The notes below the pieces were generated by a model. It did not search any database. It saw only the letters and a list, made by a program, of their open reading frames with translations, and was not told the DNA's origin. A DNA stretch of 64,000 nt from Alphaproteobacteria bacterium (GTDB lineage: Bacteria; Pseudomonadota; Alphaproteobacteria; UBA6615), in the NCBI GenBank assembly GCA_039980135.1, contig JBDXCV010000006.1, forward strand, positions 186,001 through 250,000, written 5' to 3'. Shown here piece by piece: positions 1 through 9,856 of the stretch; position 1 is the stretch's first letter, and each line of letters begins with the position of its first letter. Position numbers and translations under genes: made by a program.

Positions 1-449
1 AAGGCCGCCGGGTCGGCCACATGCTCAACGACTTCCATGCTGAGCACGATATCGAAGCGAAGGTCTGCCGCGCACAGTTCCTCGGCGGTCGTCGCGCGAT
101 AGTCGATGTCGAGGCCGGCTTCCTCGGCGTGGAGCGATGCGATCTCGATATTCTGGGCGACGGCGTCAATGCCGGTTACCTTTGCGCCCAGGCGCGCCAT
201 GGGTTCGCACAACAGCCCGCCGCCGCAACCTACGTCGACGAGGCTAAGTCCCTCCAGCGGGCGCACGGAATGTGTGTCGCGGCCGAAATGCGCGCACGCC
301 CGATCGCGGATATATTCCAGGCGCACCGGGTTGAACCGGTGCAGCGGCCTGAACTTGCCGGCGGGGTCCCACCACTCGTCCGCCATGCGCCGGAACTTCT
401 CAAGCTCCACCGGATCGCGGGAATCCTGTGTGCCGGTCTGGTCGGTCAT
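1..449 (-). CDS. ubiG: UbiG, ubiquinone biosynthesis O-methyltransferase (partial, 3' end off window)
   Basis: SAM-dependent O-methyltransferase that methylates both hydroxyl groups in ubiquinone biosynthesis. The reverse strand reads an N-terminus with [20 protein letters not shown], the typical UbiG segment, then the SAM-binding glycine motif [18 protein letters not shown] and later LSMEVVEHV. Start chosen at the ATG complementing 447-449, preceded by AAGGAA about ten bases upstream. About 149 codons are present, so roughly 100 C-terminal residues lie to the left of the window. It is divergent from lysC, with about 180 bases between the two starts, a neighbourhood common in alphaproteobacteria. 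Confidence 0.93.
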   Translation of the reverse strand, partial: MTDQTGTQDSRDPVELEKFRRMADEWWDPAGKFRPLHRFNPVRLEYIRDRACAHFGRDTHSVRPLEGLSLVDVGCGGGLLCEPMARLGAKVTGIDAVAQNIEIASLHAEEAGLDIDYRATTAEELCAADLRFDIVLSMEVVEHVADPAA

Positions 450-632
450 CGGGCCGTCGATTCCTTCGTACCGTTGATTCTAGCCACGCCCGCAGTGCTT
501 GCAAGCGGGGATGGGGCTGAGTATGGATACGCCGCCCTTGCATCACAAGTTGGCGCGCAAGCGCCGGACGCGGCAAAACCGCACGTTCTGCGCGCCTTAT
601 GTGTGCTTGTGACGGGCGCAACGGAAGAGACA

Positions 633-1868
633 ATGGCACGAATTGTTGCAAAATTCGGCGGGACCTCCGTCGCTGATCTGGATCGAATCCGCGCCGTCGC
701 GGAGCGGGTCAAGCGTGAGTACGAAGCCGGGCATCAGATCGCCGTCGTGGTGTCGGCGATGGCCGGGGTCACGAATGACCTGGTCGCGCTGACGCGCGAG
801 GCCCACGCCCTGCATGATGCTCGTGAGTATGACGTCGTGGTATCGACCGGCGAACAGGTGACCGCCGGCCTGCTTGCCATCTGCCTGCAGGAGAAGGGGG
901 TTCCGGCGCGATCCTGGCTCGGTTGGCAGATCCCGATCAGGACCTCGGACGCCCATGCGCGCGCGCGCATCGAGGGGATCGAGATCGACGAAATGGAACG
1001 CCGCTTTTCCGACGGTCAGGTCTGCGTGCTTGCGGGATTCCAGGGTGTCGGGCCGGACAATCGGATCACCACCCTGGGGCGCGGCGGATCGGACACGACC
1101 GCGGTGGCGCTGGCGGCCGCGCTCAAGGCGGACCGTTGTGACATCTATACGGACGTGGACGGGGTCTATACTTCCGATCCGCGGATCGTGACGCGCGCGC
1201 GCAAGCTGAGTAAAATCACCTATGAGGAGATGCTCGAAATGGCATCCCTCGGTGCGAAGGTCCTGCAGACCCGCTCGGTTGAGCTGGCGATGAACCACCG
1301 GGTTCCGGTTCAAGTTCTCTCATCATTCGACGAAGCCGTCGGCAGCGAGCGACCGGGAACCCTGGTCGTGGACGAGGAAGATATCGTGGAACACGAAATT
1401 GTAAGCGGCGTTACCTATAGCCGCGACGAAGCCAAGATTACGCTGGTCCAGGTCTCCGACCGGCCGGGCGTGGCGGCCGCCATATTCGGTCCGCTCGCGG
1501 ACGCGAACGTCAATGTCGACATGATCGTGCAGAACGTCTCCGAAGACGGCGCCAGCACGGACATGACATTTACGGTGACCCGCGGTGACCTGGATCGCGC
1601 CATCGAGATACTCAAGGCACGCAAGGACGAGCTCGGCTTCACGTCGTTGGTGCCGGACGCCGACGTGGTGAAGGTTTCGGTTGTGGGTGTCGGCATGCGC
1701 AGCCATGCGGGCGTGGCCCAACGGATGTTCTCGGCGCTCGCGGAACGCGGGATCAACATTCAGGTAATTTCCACGTCGGAGATCAAGATCAGTGTGCTGA
1801 TCGCCGAGGAATTCACGGAACTGGCGCTGCGCGCGCTGCACACCGCCTACGGGCTCGACGCCGCATAG
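633..1868 (+). CDS. lysC: Aspartate kinase
   Basis: Phosphorylates L-aspartate, the first step toward lysine (and diaminopimelate), threonine and methionine. The 411-residue protein begins MARIVAKFGGTSVADLDRI, the kinase signature, and has VVVSAMAGVTNDLV and a GRGGSDTTAVALAA nucleotide motif. Two C-terminal ACT domains follow (about residues 268-340 and 345-410), the usual site of feedback control by lysine or threonine. The reading frame is open far upstream, but that part is antisense to ubiG; the ATG at 633 has a purine-rich GGAAGAGA just before it and gives the family's normal length. ptsP follows about 80 bases downstream. Confidence 0.97.
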   Translation: MARIVAKFGGTSVADLDRIRAVAERVKREYEAGHQIAVVVSAMAGVTNDLVALTREAHALHDAREYDVVVSTGEQVTAGLLAICLQEKGVPARSWLGWQIPIRTSDAHARARIEGIEIDEMERRFSDGQVCVLAGFQGVGPDNRITTLGRGGSDTTAVALAAALKADRCDIYTDVDGVYTSDPRIVTRARKLSKITYEEMLEMASLGAKVLQTRSVELAMNHRVPVQVLSSFDEAVGSERPGTLVVDEEDIVEHEIVSGVTYSRDEAKITLVQVSDRPGVAAAIFGPLADANVNVDMIVQNVSEDGASTDMTFTVTRGDLDRAIEILKARKDELGFTSLVPDADVVKVSVVGVGMRSHAGVAQRMFSALAERGINIQVISTSEIKISVLIAEEFTELALRALHTAYGLDAA

Positions 1869-1950
1869 AGATCGACATGTTACCCAGCTTCGCCCCCTCC
1901 GAGCACGGTCGAAGCCGCGCTTCGGCGACGGCGTGGCGGCGGGTGTGGCC

Positions 1951-4260
1951 ATGAAACCGCCTGTCGCCTCCGGCAAAAAGCCGACAGATGTGAAGGCGGG
2001 TTCTTCCGGATGGACAGGCTCGCGACGTCTGTTGCGACAGTTGCGCGATATCATGGCGGGACCGGATTCCGCCCAGGCGCGGCTCGACCAGATTGCCACC
2101 CTGATCGCCCGCGAACTCGTCGCCGAAGTGTGTTCGATCTATGTGCGTCGCGCCGGCGACGTGCTCGAGTTGTTCGCGACCGAGGGATTGCGTCCTGATG
2201 CTGTCCGCAACACCCGTCTGATGGTCGGCGAGGGGCTGGTGGGATTCGTGGCGGCGCAGGCGATGCCGGTGGCGCTCGCCGACGCGCAGAGCCATCCCCA
2301 GTTCGTCTATCGTCCGGAGACCGGCGAGGAGCTCTATTCCTCGTTGATGGGTGTGCCTGTGCTGCGTGGAGGGCGCGTTCTCGGTGTGCTGGTCGTGCAG
2401 AACCGGACCCAGCGCGGCTACACCGACGAAGAAGTCGAGACGCTCGAGACCACGGCAATGGTCCTTGCCGAACTTATCAGTGGCAGCGGTATTCTGAATC
2501 TGGACGAAGCGCGCTACGACGCGGTCACGGAAGCCCTGCCCCAGCGCCTCGAAGGTCTGGCGCTGAGTCCGGGCCTGACGATCGGGACGGCCGTGGTTCA
2601 ACGCCAGCGGGTCACCATCGAGCGCATGCTCAGCGATGATCCCGTGGCCGAGGAAAAGCGTGTCCGTGACGCGCTTGCCGGCATGCACGGGCAGCTCGAC
2701 GCAGCGCTTGAACGGCCCGAATTTTCCGGAACGGGCGAGCATCGCGACGTTCTGGAGACCTTCCGGATGTTCGCCGAGGACAGGGGATGGCTGCGCCGGA
2801 TCAATGAGGCGATCCGCTCGGGTCTGTCCGCCGAGGCCGCGGTGCAGCGCGTTCAGGACGAAACGCGCGTCCGGATGGGGCAGGTCACCGACAGTTTCCT
2901 GCGCGAGCGATTGCTCGATTTCGAAGAGCTGACGGATCGTCTGCTGCGCCAGCTCGCCGGGCGTGGGCCGGATGCCGGATTCCAGCTGCCCGCGGATGCG
3001 GTGCTGGTCGCTCGGACGTTGGGGCCTGCCGAGTTGCTGAATTACGAACCGGAGAACCTGAAGGCGGTGATCCTGGAAGAAGGTTCGGCGAACGCCCATG
3101 CCACGATCGTCGCGCGGGCGTTGGGGGTGCCGCTTGTCGGTCGGCTCGAGGGCTTGCTGTCGCGGATCGAAACGGGGGATGCGGTACTCGTCGATGGCGA
3201 GAACGGCGTGGTCTATCTGCGACCGGGCGACGAAGTGCGATCGAACTTCGAGATGGCCGTGGCCGCGCGCAGCGCGCGCCTCGAGATTTACCAGAATTTG
3301 CGCAACATGGCGTCGGAGACTCGCGACGGCATCCCGGTCATGTTGCTCCTCAACGCCGGGTTGCTGGCCGATATGGTGCGTTTGGACGAAACGGGTGCGG
3401 CGGGAATCGGGCTTTATCGGACGGAGATCCCGTTCATGATGCGCGCCGACTATCCGGATGTGGCCGCACAGACCGAATTCTATTCCCGGGTCATCGAGGA
3501 GGCGGCCGGGCGGCCCGTGACGTTTCGCACGCTCGACATCGGCGGCGACAAGGCGTTGCCCTATTTGCACAACGCCGCCGAGGAGAATCCCGCCATGGGC
3601 TGGCGTGCGACGCGTATTGCGCTCGACCGTCCGGCGATGCTGCGACATCAGTTGCGGGCGCTGATCCTCGCGAGCGCCGGGCGCGAACTTGCGGTGATGT
3701 TCCCGATGATTGCGCAAGTCTCGGAGTTCGAGGCCGCCAGGAAACTCCTGGACATGGAGCTTGCGCGGGCCGTCCGGCGTGGAGAGCCGGTTCCCGCGAC
3801 GGTCCGTTCCGGTGTCATGCTCGAAGTTCCCGCGCTCGCGATGCAGCTTGAGAATCTGCTGCCGCGGATCGATTTTCTGTCCATCGGCAGCAACGATCTG
3901 GTGCAGTTCCTGTTTGCCTCGGATCGCGGGAACCCGCGGATGGAAGGGCGGTACGACACCCTGTCGCCTGCGGTTCTGAATTTCCTCAAGCGAATCGTCG
4001 AGGAATGCGACCGATCTCGGGTCGACCTGACGGTTTGCGGCGAAATGGCGGGTGATCCCGTCGCGGCGATGGCGTTGATCGGGATCGGCTATCGGCGGCT
4101 TTCCATGTCACCCGCCAATGTCGGGCCGGTAAAGGCCATGATCCGCTCGATGTCGGTGGCGGGCGTGACCGACTATCTCGAGGACCTGCTGCACGCACCA
4201 ACCCCGAGCGTTCGGTCACATCTGCGCGGATTCGCGCGAGATCACGGGGTAGAGGTCTAA
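1951..4260 (+). CDS. ptsP: PtsP, phosphoenolpyruvate-protein phosphotransferase of the nitrogen PTS (EI-Ntr)
   Basis: First enzyme of the regulatory PTS-Ntr chain: it takes phosphate from PEP and passes it to NPr. An N-terminal GAF domain (about residues 25-170) marks it as EI-Ntr rather than sugar EI. Next come the phosphohistidine domain, with the active histidine near residue 383 in SANAHATIVARALGVP, and the PEP-binding barrel with GIGLYRTEIPFMMR, FRTLDIGGDKALPYL, SIGSNDLVQFLFASDRGNP and VCGEMAGDP (catalytic Cys). About 769 residues, normal for EI-Ntr. A GTG at 1933 would add six residues; neither start has a clear ribosome site. NPr and EIIA-Ntr are not in the window. Confidence 0.95.
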   Translation: MKPPVASGKKPTDVKAGSSGWTGSRRLLRQLRDIMAGPDSAQARLDQIATLIARELVAEVCSIYVRRAGDVLELFATEGLRPDAVRNTRLMVGEGLVGFVAAQAMPVALADAQSHPQFVYRPETGEELYSSLMGVPVLRGGRVLGVLVVQNRTQRGYTDEEVETLETTAMVLAELISGSGILNLDEARYDAVTEALPQRLEGLALSPGLTIGTAVVQRQRVTIERMLSDDPVAEEKRVRDALAGMHGQLDAALERPEFSGTGEHRDVLETFRMFAEDRGWLRRINEAIRSGLSAEAAVQRVQDETRVRMGQVTDSFLRERLLDFEELTDRLLRQLAGRGPDAGFQLPADAVLVARTLGPAELLNYEPENLKAVILEEGSANAHATIVARALGVPLVGRLEGLLSRIETGDAVLVDGENGVVYLRPGDEVRSNFEMAVAARSARLEIYQNLRNMASETRDGIPVMLLLNAGLLADMVRLDETGAAGIGLYRTEIPFMMRADYPDVAAQTEFYSRVIEEAAGRPVTFRTLDIGGDKALPYLHNAAEENPAMGWRATRIALDRPAMLRHQLRALILASAGRELAVMFPMIAQVSEFEAARKLLDMELARAVRRGEPVPATVRSGVMLEVPALAMQLENLLPRIDFLSIGSNDLVQFLFASDRGNPRMEGRYDTLSPAVLNFLKRIVEECDRSRVDLTVCGEMAGDPVAAMALIGIGYRRLSMSPANVGPVKAMIRSMSVAGVTDYLEDLLHAPTPSVRSHLRGFARDHGVEV

Positions 4261-4433
4261 ATCGTTGCGGCTGGGACTCGCATTTGATACTAAGTCGAGG
4301 CACAAACGTGAAATTCGTTTGATTATGGTGACTTAGGTCTCAGATTGCGGTTTGCTTACTTGGGCTAGGCATCTGACAGGAACTGGTTTATGCGGCTGGC
4401 GGAATTCACCGAACGTCGTTGGCTGGGGACAAG

Positions 4434-5966
4434 ATGGTACGTTTAAACCCACGCTCTTTTCGCGTCCTGAATCAGGATGGCGCGTCAGACATGATGCATT
4501 CGGTTGAGGGCGCGGATCATGTCGGGGCGTTCCTGCGCGAGGCGCGAGAAACAACCGGCCGGACGGTGGCGGATGTTGCGCAGAATTTGCGCATTCGCCG
4601 GGTCTATCTCGAGGCCATCGAAGACGGTCGTTTCGACGAGTTGCCGGGTGCGACCTACGCCGTCGGCTTTGTGCGATCCTACGCAGCCTATCTTCGGTTG
4701 GACGCGCCCTCATTGGTGGCACGATTCAAGGAGGAGGCGAGCGGCATTCAAGCCCCGCAGGAGCTTGAGTTTCCCACACCGGTGCCGGAGGGTCGGTTCC
4801 CCGGGGGGTTGCTGGTCACCCTGAGTCTGCTGCTCGGCGCCGCGGCGTTTGGCGGCTGGTACTGGCTGCAAAGTCAGAACGGCATCGAGGTCGCGCGGGT
4901 TCCCCCGCCGCCCGGGGAAGAACAGGCGACGGCCGAGGTGAGTGCGCCACCGCCAGGTATTTCGGGTGAGAGAACGGCCCGGGTCGCGGGTCCTGTAACG
5001 GGCTCGGTTGCATCGGAAACGCCGACGACCGCGCCGGCAAGTACGGTGGCTGAAACGGCGATAGAGACTGCCGCCGACACCGCCGAGCCGGCCGCGCCGA
5101 CGATTTCGGAACCGGACGATTCCGCACCGGCGTCTGATGCTTCCGAAGTTGCCCTCGTACCGGAGACTTTTCAGCGGCCGCAGGGAAATCCGCCCGCTGG
5201 CGACGCTGATGCGCCGACTACCGCCGAAGCGCCGCCGGAGATATCACAGGTTGCGCCACCGAATACGCAACCGGACGCACGGCCTGTCATTTCCCAAGTG
5301 CCGAACGAAACCGTCGCGGTCGCCGAAGTGCCGGCTCCCGATGTGACCACCGAAACGGCCCCCACGGGAACAGGCGCGTCCGGGACGAACATGGCGGAAC
5401 CAGTACCTGTCCGGCTGGCGGTATCTGAACCGGCAGTTTCCGAACCGGTCGTTGCTGCGGTGCCGGTGGACCCGACATCCGACAACGTGACGTCCGACAA
5501 CCTGGCATCCGACGACGGGACGCCGGCGGGTGAGCCTGCCGCGGACACGGACGTCGCTGTGGTGACGCCGGCTCCGGCCGAGCTTTCATCCGAACCGGCG
5601 ATTATCGCGCTTCCCGAGATCGAGGACCCGCAGGCGTCGGCGAGCGACGCCGCCCCGGATCGGGAGGGTCGCACATACGGGGCCAGAAATTCGGCCGCCC
5701 GGATCATCCTGCGTGCCGCGGAGAACACCTGGGTCCAGGTCCGTGACGAGGAAGAGAATGTTGTCCTGACTCAGATGCTACAGGCCGGCGACAGATATAT
5801 GGTGCCGAACCGCGGCGGATTGCGGCTGATGACGGGCAATGCCGGTGGTCTCGATATTTCCGTCGACGGGGAATCGGTTCCGGCGATCGGCGCGCGCGGT
5901 GAAAGCCGTCGCGATGTCCGCCTGGACCCCGAACTCCTCATGACAGGGGCCGCGGTCGTCAGATAG
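4434..5966 (+). CDS. RodZ-like membrane-anchored helix-turn-helix protein
   Basis: RodZ-type proteins link the MreB cytoskeleton to the cell-elongation machinery. An N-terminal Xre/RodZ-type helix-turn-helix spans about residues 28-90 (VGAFLREARETTGRTV onward, with AVGFVRSYAAYL). A single membrane segment follows at about 124-146 (GGLLVTLSLLLGAAAFGGWY). A roughly 270-residue Ala/Pro/Thr/Glu-rich linker comes next, then a C-terminal periplasmic DUF4115 domain (about 423-505; IILRAAENTWVQVRDEEENV). Start at ATG 4434 follows GGGGA at a good distance. The linker has local duplications such as TSDNVTSDNLASDD. It is longer than enterobacterial RodZ, as often in alphaproteobacteria. ispG lies immediately downstream, a frequent rodZ-ispG order. 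Confidence 0.85.
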   Translation: MVRLNPRSFRVLNQDGASDMMHSVEGADHVGAFLREARETTGRTVADVAQNLRIRRVYLEAIEDGRFDELPGATYAVGFVRSYAAYLRLDAPSLVARFKEEASGIQAPQELEFPTPVPEGRFPGGLLVTLSLLLGAAAFGGWYWLQSQNGIEVARVPPPPGEEQATAEVSAPPPGISGERTARVAGPVTGSVASETPTTAPASTVAETAIETAADTAEPAAPTISEPDDSAPASDASEVALVPETFQRPQGNPPAGDADAPTTAEAPPEISQVAPPNTQPDARPVISQVPNETVAVAEVPAPDVTTETAPTGTGASGTNMAEPVPVRLAVSEPAVSEPVVAAVPVDPTSDNVTSDNLASDDGTPAGEPAADTDVAVVTPAPAELSSEPAIIALPEIEDPQASASDAAPDREGRTYGARNSAARIILRAAENTWVQVRDEEENVVLTQMLQAGDRYMVPNRGGLRLMTGNAGGLDISVDGESVPAIGARGESRRDVRLDPELLMTGAAVVR

Positions 5967-6107
5967 CGCTCGCCGCCGTCTCGATGTCGGTCGCTGCGTA
6001 GGTCTCGGTGGCGCCTGTGTGCGGTTGATATTTCACCCGGTGGCGCGCATGTTACGGCAGATTTTCAAGGTTGATTTCCGGCGTCGAATCCGAAGGTTGA
6101 AACAAGC

Positions 6108-7244
6108 ATGAGCGTCCGTCCCTATCGCGACATCGAACGGCGAAAAAGTCGTCAGATCATGGTCGGCGATGTGCCCGTCGGCGGCGACGCGCCGATCACG
6201 GTTCAGTCGATGACCAATACCCGGACGACCGACGTGGCCGGTACTATCGATCAGATCCGCGCGCTCGAGGTCGCGGGCGCGGATATCGTGCGCGTATCTT
6301 GTCCCGATGAGGAAAGTACGGCCGCACTGCACCAGATCATTCCCGAGGTCACGGTCCCGATCGTCGCGGACATCCATTTTCACTATCGCCGGGCCATCGA
6401 GGCGGCCGAAGCCGGCGCCGCCTGCCTGCGTCTGAATCCTGGCAATATCGGCTCCCGCGAGCGCGTACGAGAGGTCGTACATGCGGCGCGCGATAACAAT
6501 TGCTCCATGCGCATCGGGGTCAACGGGGGCAGTCTCGAGAAGGAATTGCTCGAGAAGTATGGTGAGCCCTGTCCCGAAGCATTAATCGAAAGCGCGCTGA
6601 ATTCCGTCCGCATGCTTGAGGATGAGGATTTTCACGAGTTCAAGATTTCGGTGAAGGCGTCGGATGTTTTCCTCGCCGTTGCGTCGTATATGGGGCTTGC
6701 CGAGGCCTGTGATTATCCGCTGCATATTGGCATCACGGAGGCGGGTGGCCTGCGTTCGGGGACGGTCAAATCCTCGGTCGGCCTCGGCATGCTGCTCTGG
6801 TCGGGGATTGGCGACACGCTGCGTGTATCCCTGTCGGCCGATCCGGTCGAAGAGGTGAAGGTCGGGTTCGATCTGCTGAAATCCCTCGGGCTTCGCCACC
6901 GGGGCGTAAACGTGATCTCCTGCCCATCCTGCGCGCGCCAGCAATATGACGTGATCGAGACCGTGAAGGTTCTCGAAGAACGCCTGTCACATATCACCAC
7001 GCCGATGACGGTGTCGGTGATCGGCTGTGTTGTGAACGGGCCGGGCGAGGCGACGATGACGGATATCGGGTTCACCGGCGGCGGTCGCGGCACCCATCAG
7101 GTGTATATCGGCGGACAGCCCCATCACCGCCTGCAGGACGAGGACATCGTCGATCATCTGGTCGGCCTCGTGGAGGCCAAGGCGGCGGAGATCGATGCGG
7201 CAGAAGCTGAGGACGCCGGTAGCCTGTCGTCCGCGGCCGAATAG
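6108..7244 (+). CDS. ispG: 4-hydroxy-3-methylbut-2-enyl diphosphate synthase (flavodoxin/ferredoxin)
   Basis: Penultimate enzyme of the MEP (non-mevalonate) isoprenoid pathway, converting MEcPP to HMBPP with a [4Fe-4S] cluster. The 378-residue protein has the N-terminal barrel motif [12 protein letters not shown], and the C-terminal cluster ligands Cys272 and Cys275 (SCPSCARQ) and Cys307 ([11 protein letters not shown]). Length and domain order match the short bacterial form. The acidic, Ala/Glu-rich tail after residue 355 looks dispensable. The MEP route is the expected one in alphaproteobacteria. hisS follows 23 bases downstream, suggesting co-transcription. Confidence 0.97.
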   Translation: MSVRPYRDIERRKSRQIMVGDVPVGGDAPITVQSMTNTRTTDVAGTIDQIRALEVAGADIVRVSCPDEESTAALHQIIPEVTVPIVADIHFHYRRAIEAAEAGAACLRLNPGNIGSRERVREVVHAARDNNCSMRIGVNGGSLEKELLEKYGEPCPEALIESALNSVRMLEDEDFHEFKISVKASDVFLAVASYMGLAEACDYPLHIGITEAGGLRSGTVKSSVGLGMLLWSGIGDTLRVSLSADPVEEVKVGFDLLKSLGLRHRGVNVISCPSCARQQYDVIETVKVLEERLSHITTPMTVSVIGCVVNGPGEATMTDIGFTGGGRGTHQVYIGGQPHHRLQDEDIVDHLVGLVEAKAAEIDAAEAEDAGSLSSAAE

Positions 7245-7267
7245 AGCCGACACGCGCCGAGACGATC

Positions 7268-8512
7268 GTGGCAAAGCTTCAGCCTGTACGAGGAACTCAT
7301 GACCTGATCGGTGACGAGGCGCGCGCGCAACTTGCCATTGTCGCGGCGGCGCGCGAGGTCGCCGACCGGTATGGCTATGGCCCGATGGCGACGCCGATCT
7401 TCGAGTTCACCGACGTCTTTCAGCGCACCCTCGGCGACACGTCCGATATCGTCACCAAGGAAATGTACACGTTCGAGGACAAGGGCGGCGACAGCCTGAC
7501 CCTGCGCCCGGAAGGTACAGCGGGGATCGCACGCGCGGTTATCTCGGGGGGCTTGCGCAACGAACTGCCGCTGAAATGTTTCTACACCGGCCCGATGTTT
7601 CGCCATGAGCGGCCCCAAAAGGGACGTCTGCGTCAATTCCATCAGATCGGTGTCGAGCTGATCGGAGTCGCCGAGCCGTCCGGCGATGTCGAGGCGATCG
7701 CGCTGGGCGCGGATATTCTCGATGCGCTCGGCATTCTGTCCGAGACCACGCTTGAGTTGAACACGCTGGGCGATGGCGAGAGCCGTGCGGCCTACCGTGA
7801 CGCCCTGGTGGATTATTTCACCGGCCATGCCGACAAGTTGTCCGACGACAGCCGTGAACGCCTGCACCGCAACCCGTTGCGGATTCTCGATTCCAAGAAT
7901 GAGGGTGACCGCGCCGTGATTGCGGGCGCGCCTGTGTTTGACGATTATCTGACTGACACGGCGCGCGAATTCTTCGATGGGGTGCGCGCCGGCCTCGAAA
8001 CGATCGGGATCGCCTATACCCTCAACCCGCGGCTCGTGCGCGGCCTCGACTACTACAGCCACACCGCGTTCGAGTTCACGACCCAGGCGCTGGGTGCCCA
8101 GGGGACCGTGCTTGCCGGGGGACGCTATGACGGGCTGATCGAGACCATGGGTGGCCCCGCGACACCGGGGGTCGGTTGGGCCGCCGGTGTGGAGCGGCTC
8201 GCGATGATGCTCGGCGCGCCTGTCCAGCCGGCCCGCGCGATTGCGTTGGTCGGGATGGGCGAGGATGGCGAACGCGAAACGGTTCGCCTCGCGCGCGAAC
8301 TGCGCCGCGCCGGGTTGACGATCGAACTGCTCTACAAGGGCGGGGTAAAACGCGGCCTTAAACGCGCCGACCGGATCAACGCTGCGGCGGCCGTGCTGAT
8401 CGGCGACGACGAATTGGCCAAGGGAACCGTTACCGTGCGCGACCTCGACAGCGGTGAACAGTCCGACGTGGCCATCGCCGACCTGACCGACCACCTCGCC
8501 GCCTACCGTTAG
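7268..8512 (+). CDS. hisS: Histidyl-tRNA synthetase
   Basis: Class II synthetase that charges tRNA-His. The 414-residue sequence starts with LQPVRGTHDLIGDEA, then motif 2 (MYTFEDKGGDSLTLRPEGTA and FRHERPQKGRLRQFHQ), the His-binding segment RGLDYYSHTAFEF, motif 3 AGGRYDGLIETMGGPATPG and a C-terminal anticodon-binding domain. The start is GTG at 7268; no strong ribosome site is visible, so translation may be coupled to ispG, which ends 23 bases before. hemA starts seven bases after its stop. Confidence 0.96.
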   Translation: MAKLQPVRGTHDLIGDEARAQLAIVAAAREVADRYGYGPMATPIFEFTDVFQRTLGDTSDIVTKEMYTFEDKGGDSLTLRPEGTAGIARAVISGGLRNELPLKCFYTGPMFRHERPQKGRLRQFHQIGVELIGVAEPSGDVEAIALGADILDALGILSETTLELNTLGDGESRAAYRDALVDYFTGHADKLSDDSRERLHRNPLRILDSKNEGDRAVIAGAPVFDDYLTDTAREFFDGVRAGLETIGIAYTLNPRLVRGLDYYSHTAFEFTTQALGAQGTVLAGGRYDGLIETMGGPATPGVGWAAGVERLAMMLGAPVQPARAIALVGMGEDGERETVRLARELRRAGLTIELLYKGGVKRGLKRADRINAAAAVLIGDDELAKGTVTVRDLDSGEQSDVAIADLTDHLAAYR

Positions 8513-8518
8513 CGACAC

Positions 8519-9856
8519 ATGGATATGGGCCACCGTCCTGAAGATCGGGCGGCGCCGGCCGACTATGTCGTCGTGGGCGCCAGCCACAAGACCAGCAGTG
8601 CCGCCATGCGGGATCGATTGTTCATCGAGGATGGGGACGTGCCCGGTGTGCTCGCCGTGCTGCGGCAGGGCGGTTTCGATCAGGCACTGATCGTCTCGAC
8701 CTGTGATCGGGTCGAGCTGCACGGCGCGGCCGTCGACCCCGACCGCGCGATTGCCGTGGCGCGGGATTTGCTGAGCCGGCGTTTGGGCGGCCAGGATCTC
8801 GCCGATGGCGAATTCTTTCATCTGACGGGGGCTGCCGCAGCGCGGCATGTTTTTGCCGTCGCGGCAAGCCTCGAAAGCGTCGTGGTCGGTGAATCCGAGG
8901 TTTTGGGACAACTCAAGACCGCCCATGGCGTCGCCCGCGATGCCGGTGGCGTCGGCCGCGAGATCGAACGTCTGATGCAGCACGCCTATGCGGCCGCCAA
9001 GGATGTCCGCGCGAACACGATGATCGCCGAGGGGCCGGTTTCTCTGGCGACAGCGGCTGTGCAGGCGGCGCGCAACCTGTTCGGCGATCTGGATGATGTG
9101 TCGGCCCTGCTGATCGGCCCGGCCGAGATGGGGATGCTCATGCTCGACCAGTTCCGCAATGGCGGCCTGCGGCGGGTGACGGTCGCGGCCAGCAATGTGG
9201 CGCGCGGCCAGGCGCTGGCGCGGATTGTCGAAGGCCATAGCGTGACTTATGACGACATTCCGGCGGCGCTCGTCGGTGCGGATTTGGTGATCTGCGCGGC
9301 AGGAATCGGCCGCCCGATGATCTCCGCCGCCCTGCTGCAGGACGCCTTGCGTGCGCGGCGGCGCAAGCCGGTCTTCGTGCTCGACGTGGCCATTCCCAAT
9401 GATGTCGACCCGGATGTTGCCAGCCTTGACGATGCCTTTCTGTTTGACCTCGATCATCTGGAATCGATTTCCCGCTCCAACCGCCAGTCGCGTGACGCGG
9501 CGGCGGCGGAAGCGTGGCAGATGATCGACCGGCACCTCACATTGTTTCAGGATTCACGGGCGGAGCGCGACGCGGTGCCGGTTGTGGCGGACCTGCGGGC
9601 GCATTTCGATGCGGTCAGGACCGAGGTCCTGTCGGAAAATCCCCAGGGCGATGCGGACGAAATAACGCGGCGACTGGTCAATCGTCTGTTACACACGCCC
9701 TCCTTGGCATTGCGTGCGGCGGCGCGAGACGAGGGTATCGACAGCCCGGTGGTGGCGGTCGCACGGCGCATGTTCGGACTGGCCCCGGGCAAGCAGGCTG
9801 AAAATGACAAACCGGAGACGGACGGCGATGGATCGTCCGGGAGTGAAGACGAATGA
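8519..9856 (+). CDS. hemA: Glutamyl-tRNA reductase
   Basis: Reduces glutamyl-tRNA-Glu to glutamate-1-semialdehyde, the first step of the C5 route to 5-aminolevulinate and all tetrapyrroles. The 445-residue protein has [17 protein letters not shown], the catalytic cysteine Cys62 in [12 protein letters not shown], and [20 protein letters not shown]. An NADPH-binding domain is centred near 195-300 and a C-terminal dimerisation helix region follows. The usual STCNR motif reads STCDR here. Most alphaproteobacteria instead make 5-aminolevulinate by the C4 (glycine/succinyl-CoA) enzyme, so this is notable. Its stop overlaps the prfA start (ATGA), as in hemA-prfA-prmC operons of other proteobacteria. 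Confidence 0.92.
   Translation: MDMGHRPEDRAAPADYVVVGASHKTSSAAMRDRLFIEDGDVPGVLAVLRQGGFDQALIVSTCDRVELHGAAVDPDRAIAVARDLLSRRLGGQDLADGEFFHLTGAAAARHVFAVAASLESVVVGESEVLGQLKTAHGVARDAGGVGREIERLMQHAYAAAKDVRANTMIAEGPVSLATAAVQAARNLFGDLDDVSALLIGPAEMGMLMLDQFRNGGLRRVTVAASNVARGQALARIVEGHSVTYDDIPAALVGADLVICAAGIGRPMISAALLQDALRARRRKPVFVLDVAIPNDVDPDVASLDDAFLFDLDHLESISRSNRQSRDAAAAEAWQMIDRHLTLFQDSRAERDAVPVVADLRAHFDAVRTEVLSENPQGDADEITRRLVNRLLHTPSLALRAAARDEGIDSPVVAVARRMFGLAPGKQAENDKPETDGDGSSGSEDE

Noticed and set aside
21-632. Long open frame leading into lysC, which would make a 615-residue fusion protein
   Set aside because: The first 200 residues are antisense to ubiG and unlike any domain; kinase similarity starts exactly at the ATG at 633, which has a purine-rich ribosome site.
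634-650. Sigma54-like TGGCACG...TTGCA at the lysC start
   Set aside because: The spacing between GG and GC is one base too long, and the motif overlaps the lysC start codon.
1813-3717. 634-residue reverse-strand open frame opposite ptsP
   Set aside because: High-GC shadow: composition is Arg/His/Gln-rich without domains, while the forward strand is clearly EI-Ntr.
4303-4321. CAAACG/CGTTTG hairpin after ptsP as a terminator
   Set aside because: Only six pairs with AT-rich content and no T-tract after it.
7154-9535. 793-residue reverse-strand open frame opposite hisS and hemA
   Set aside because: Spans two well-recognised genes on the other strand; no recognisable domain.
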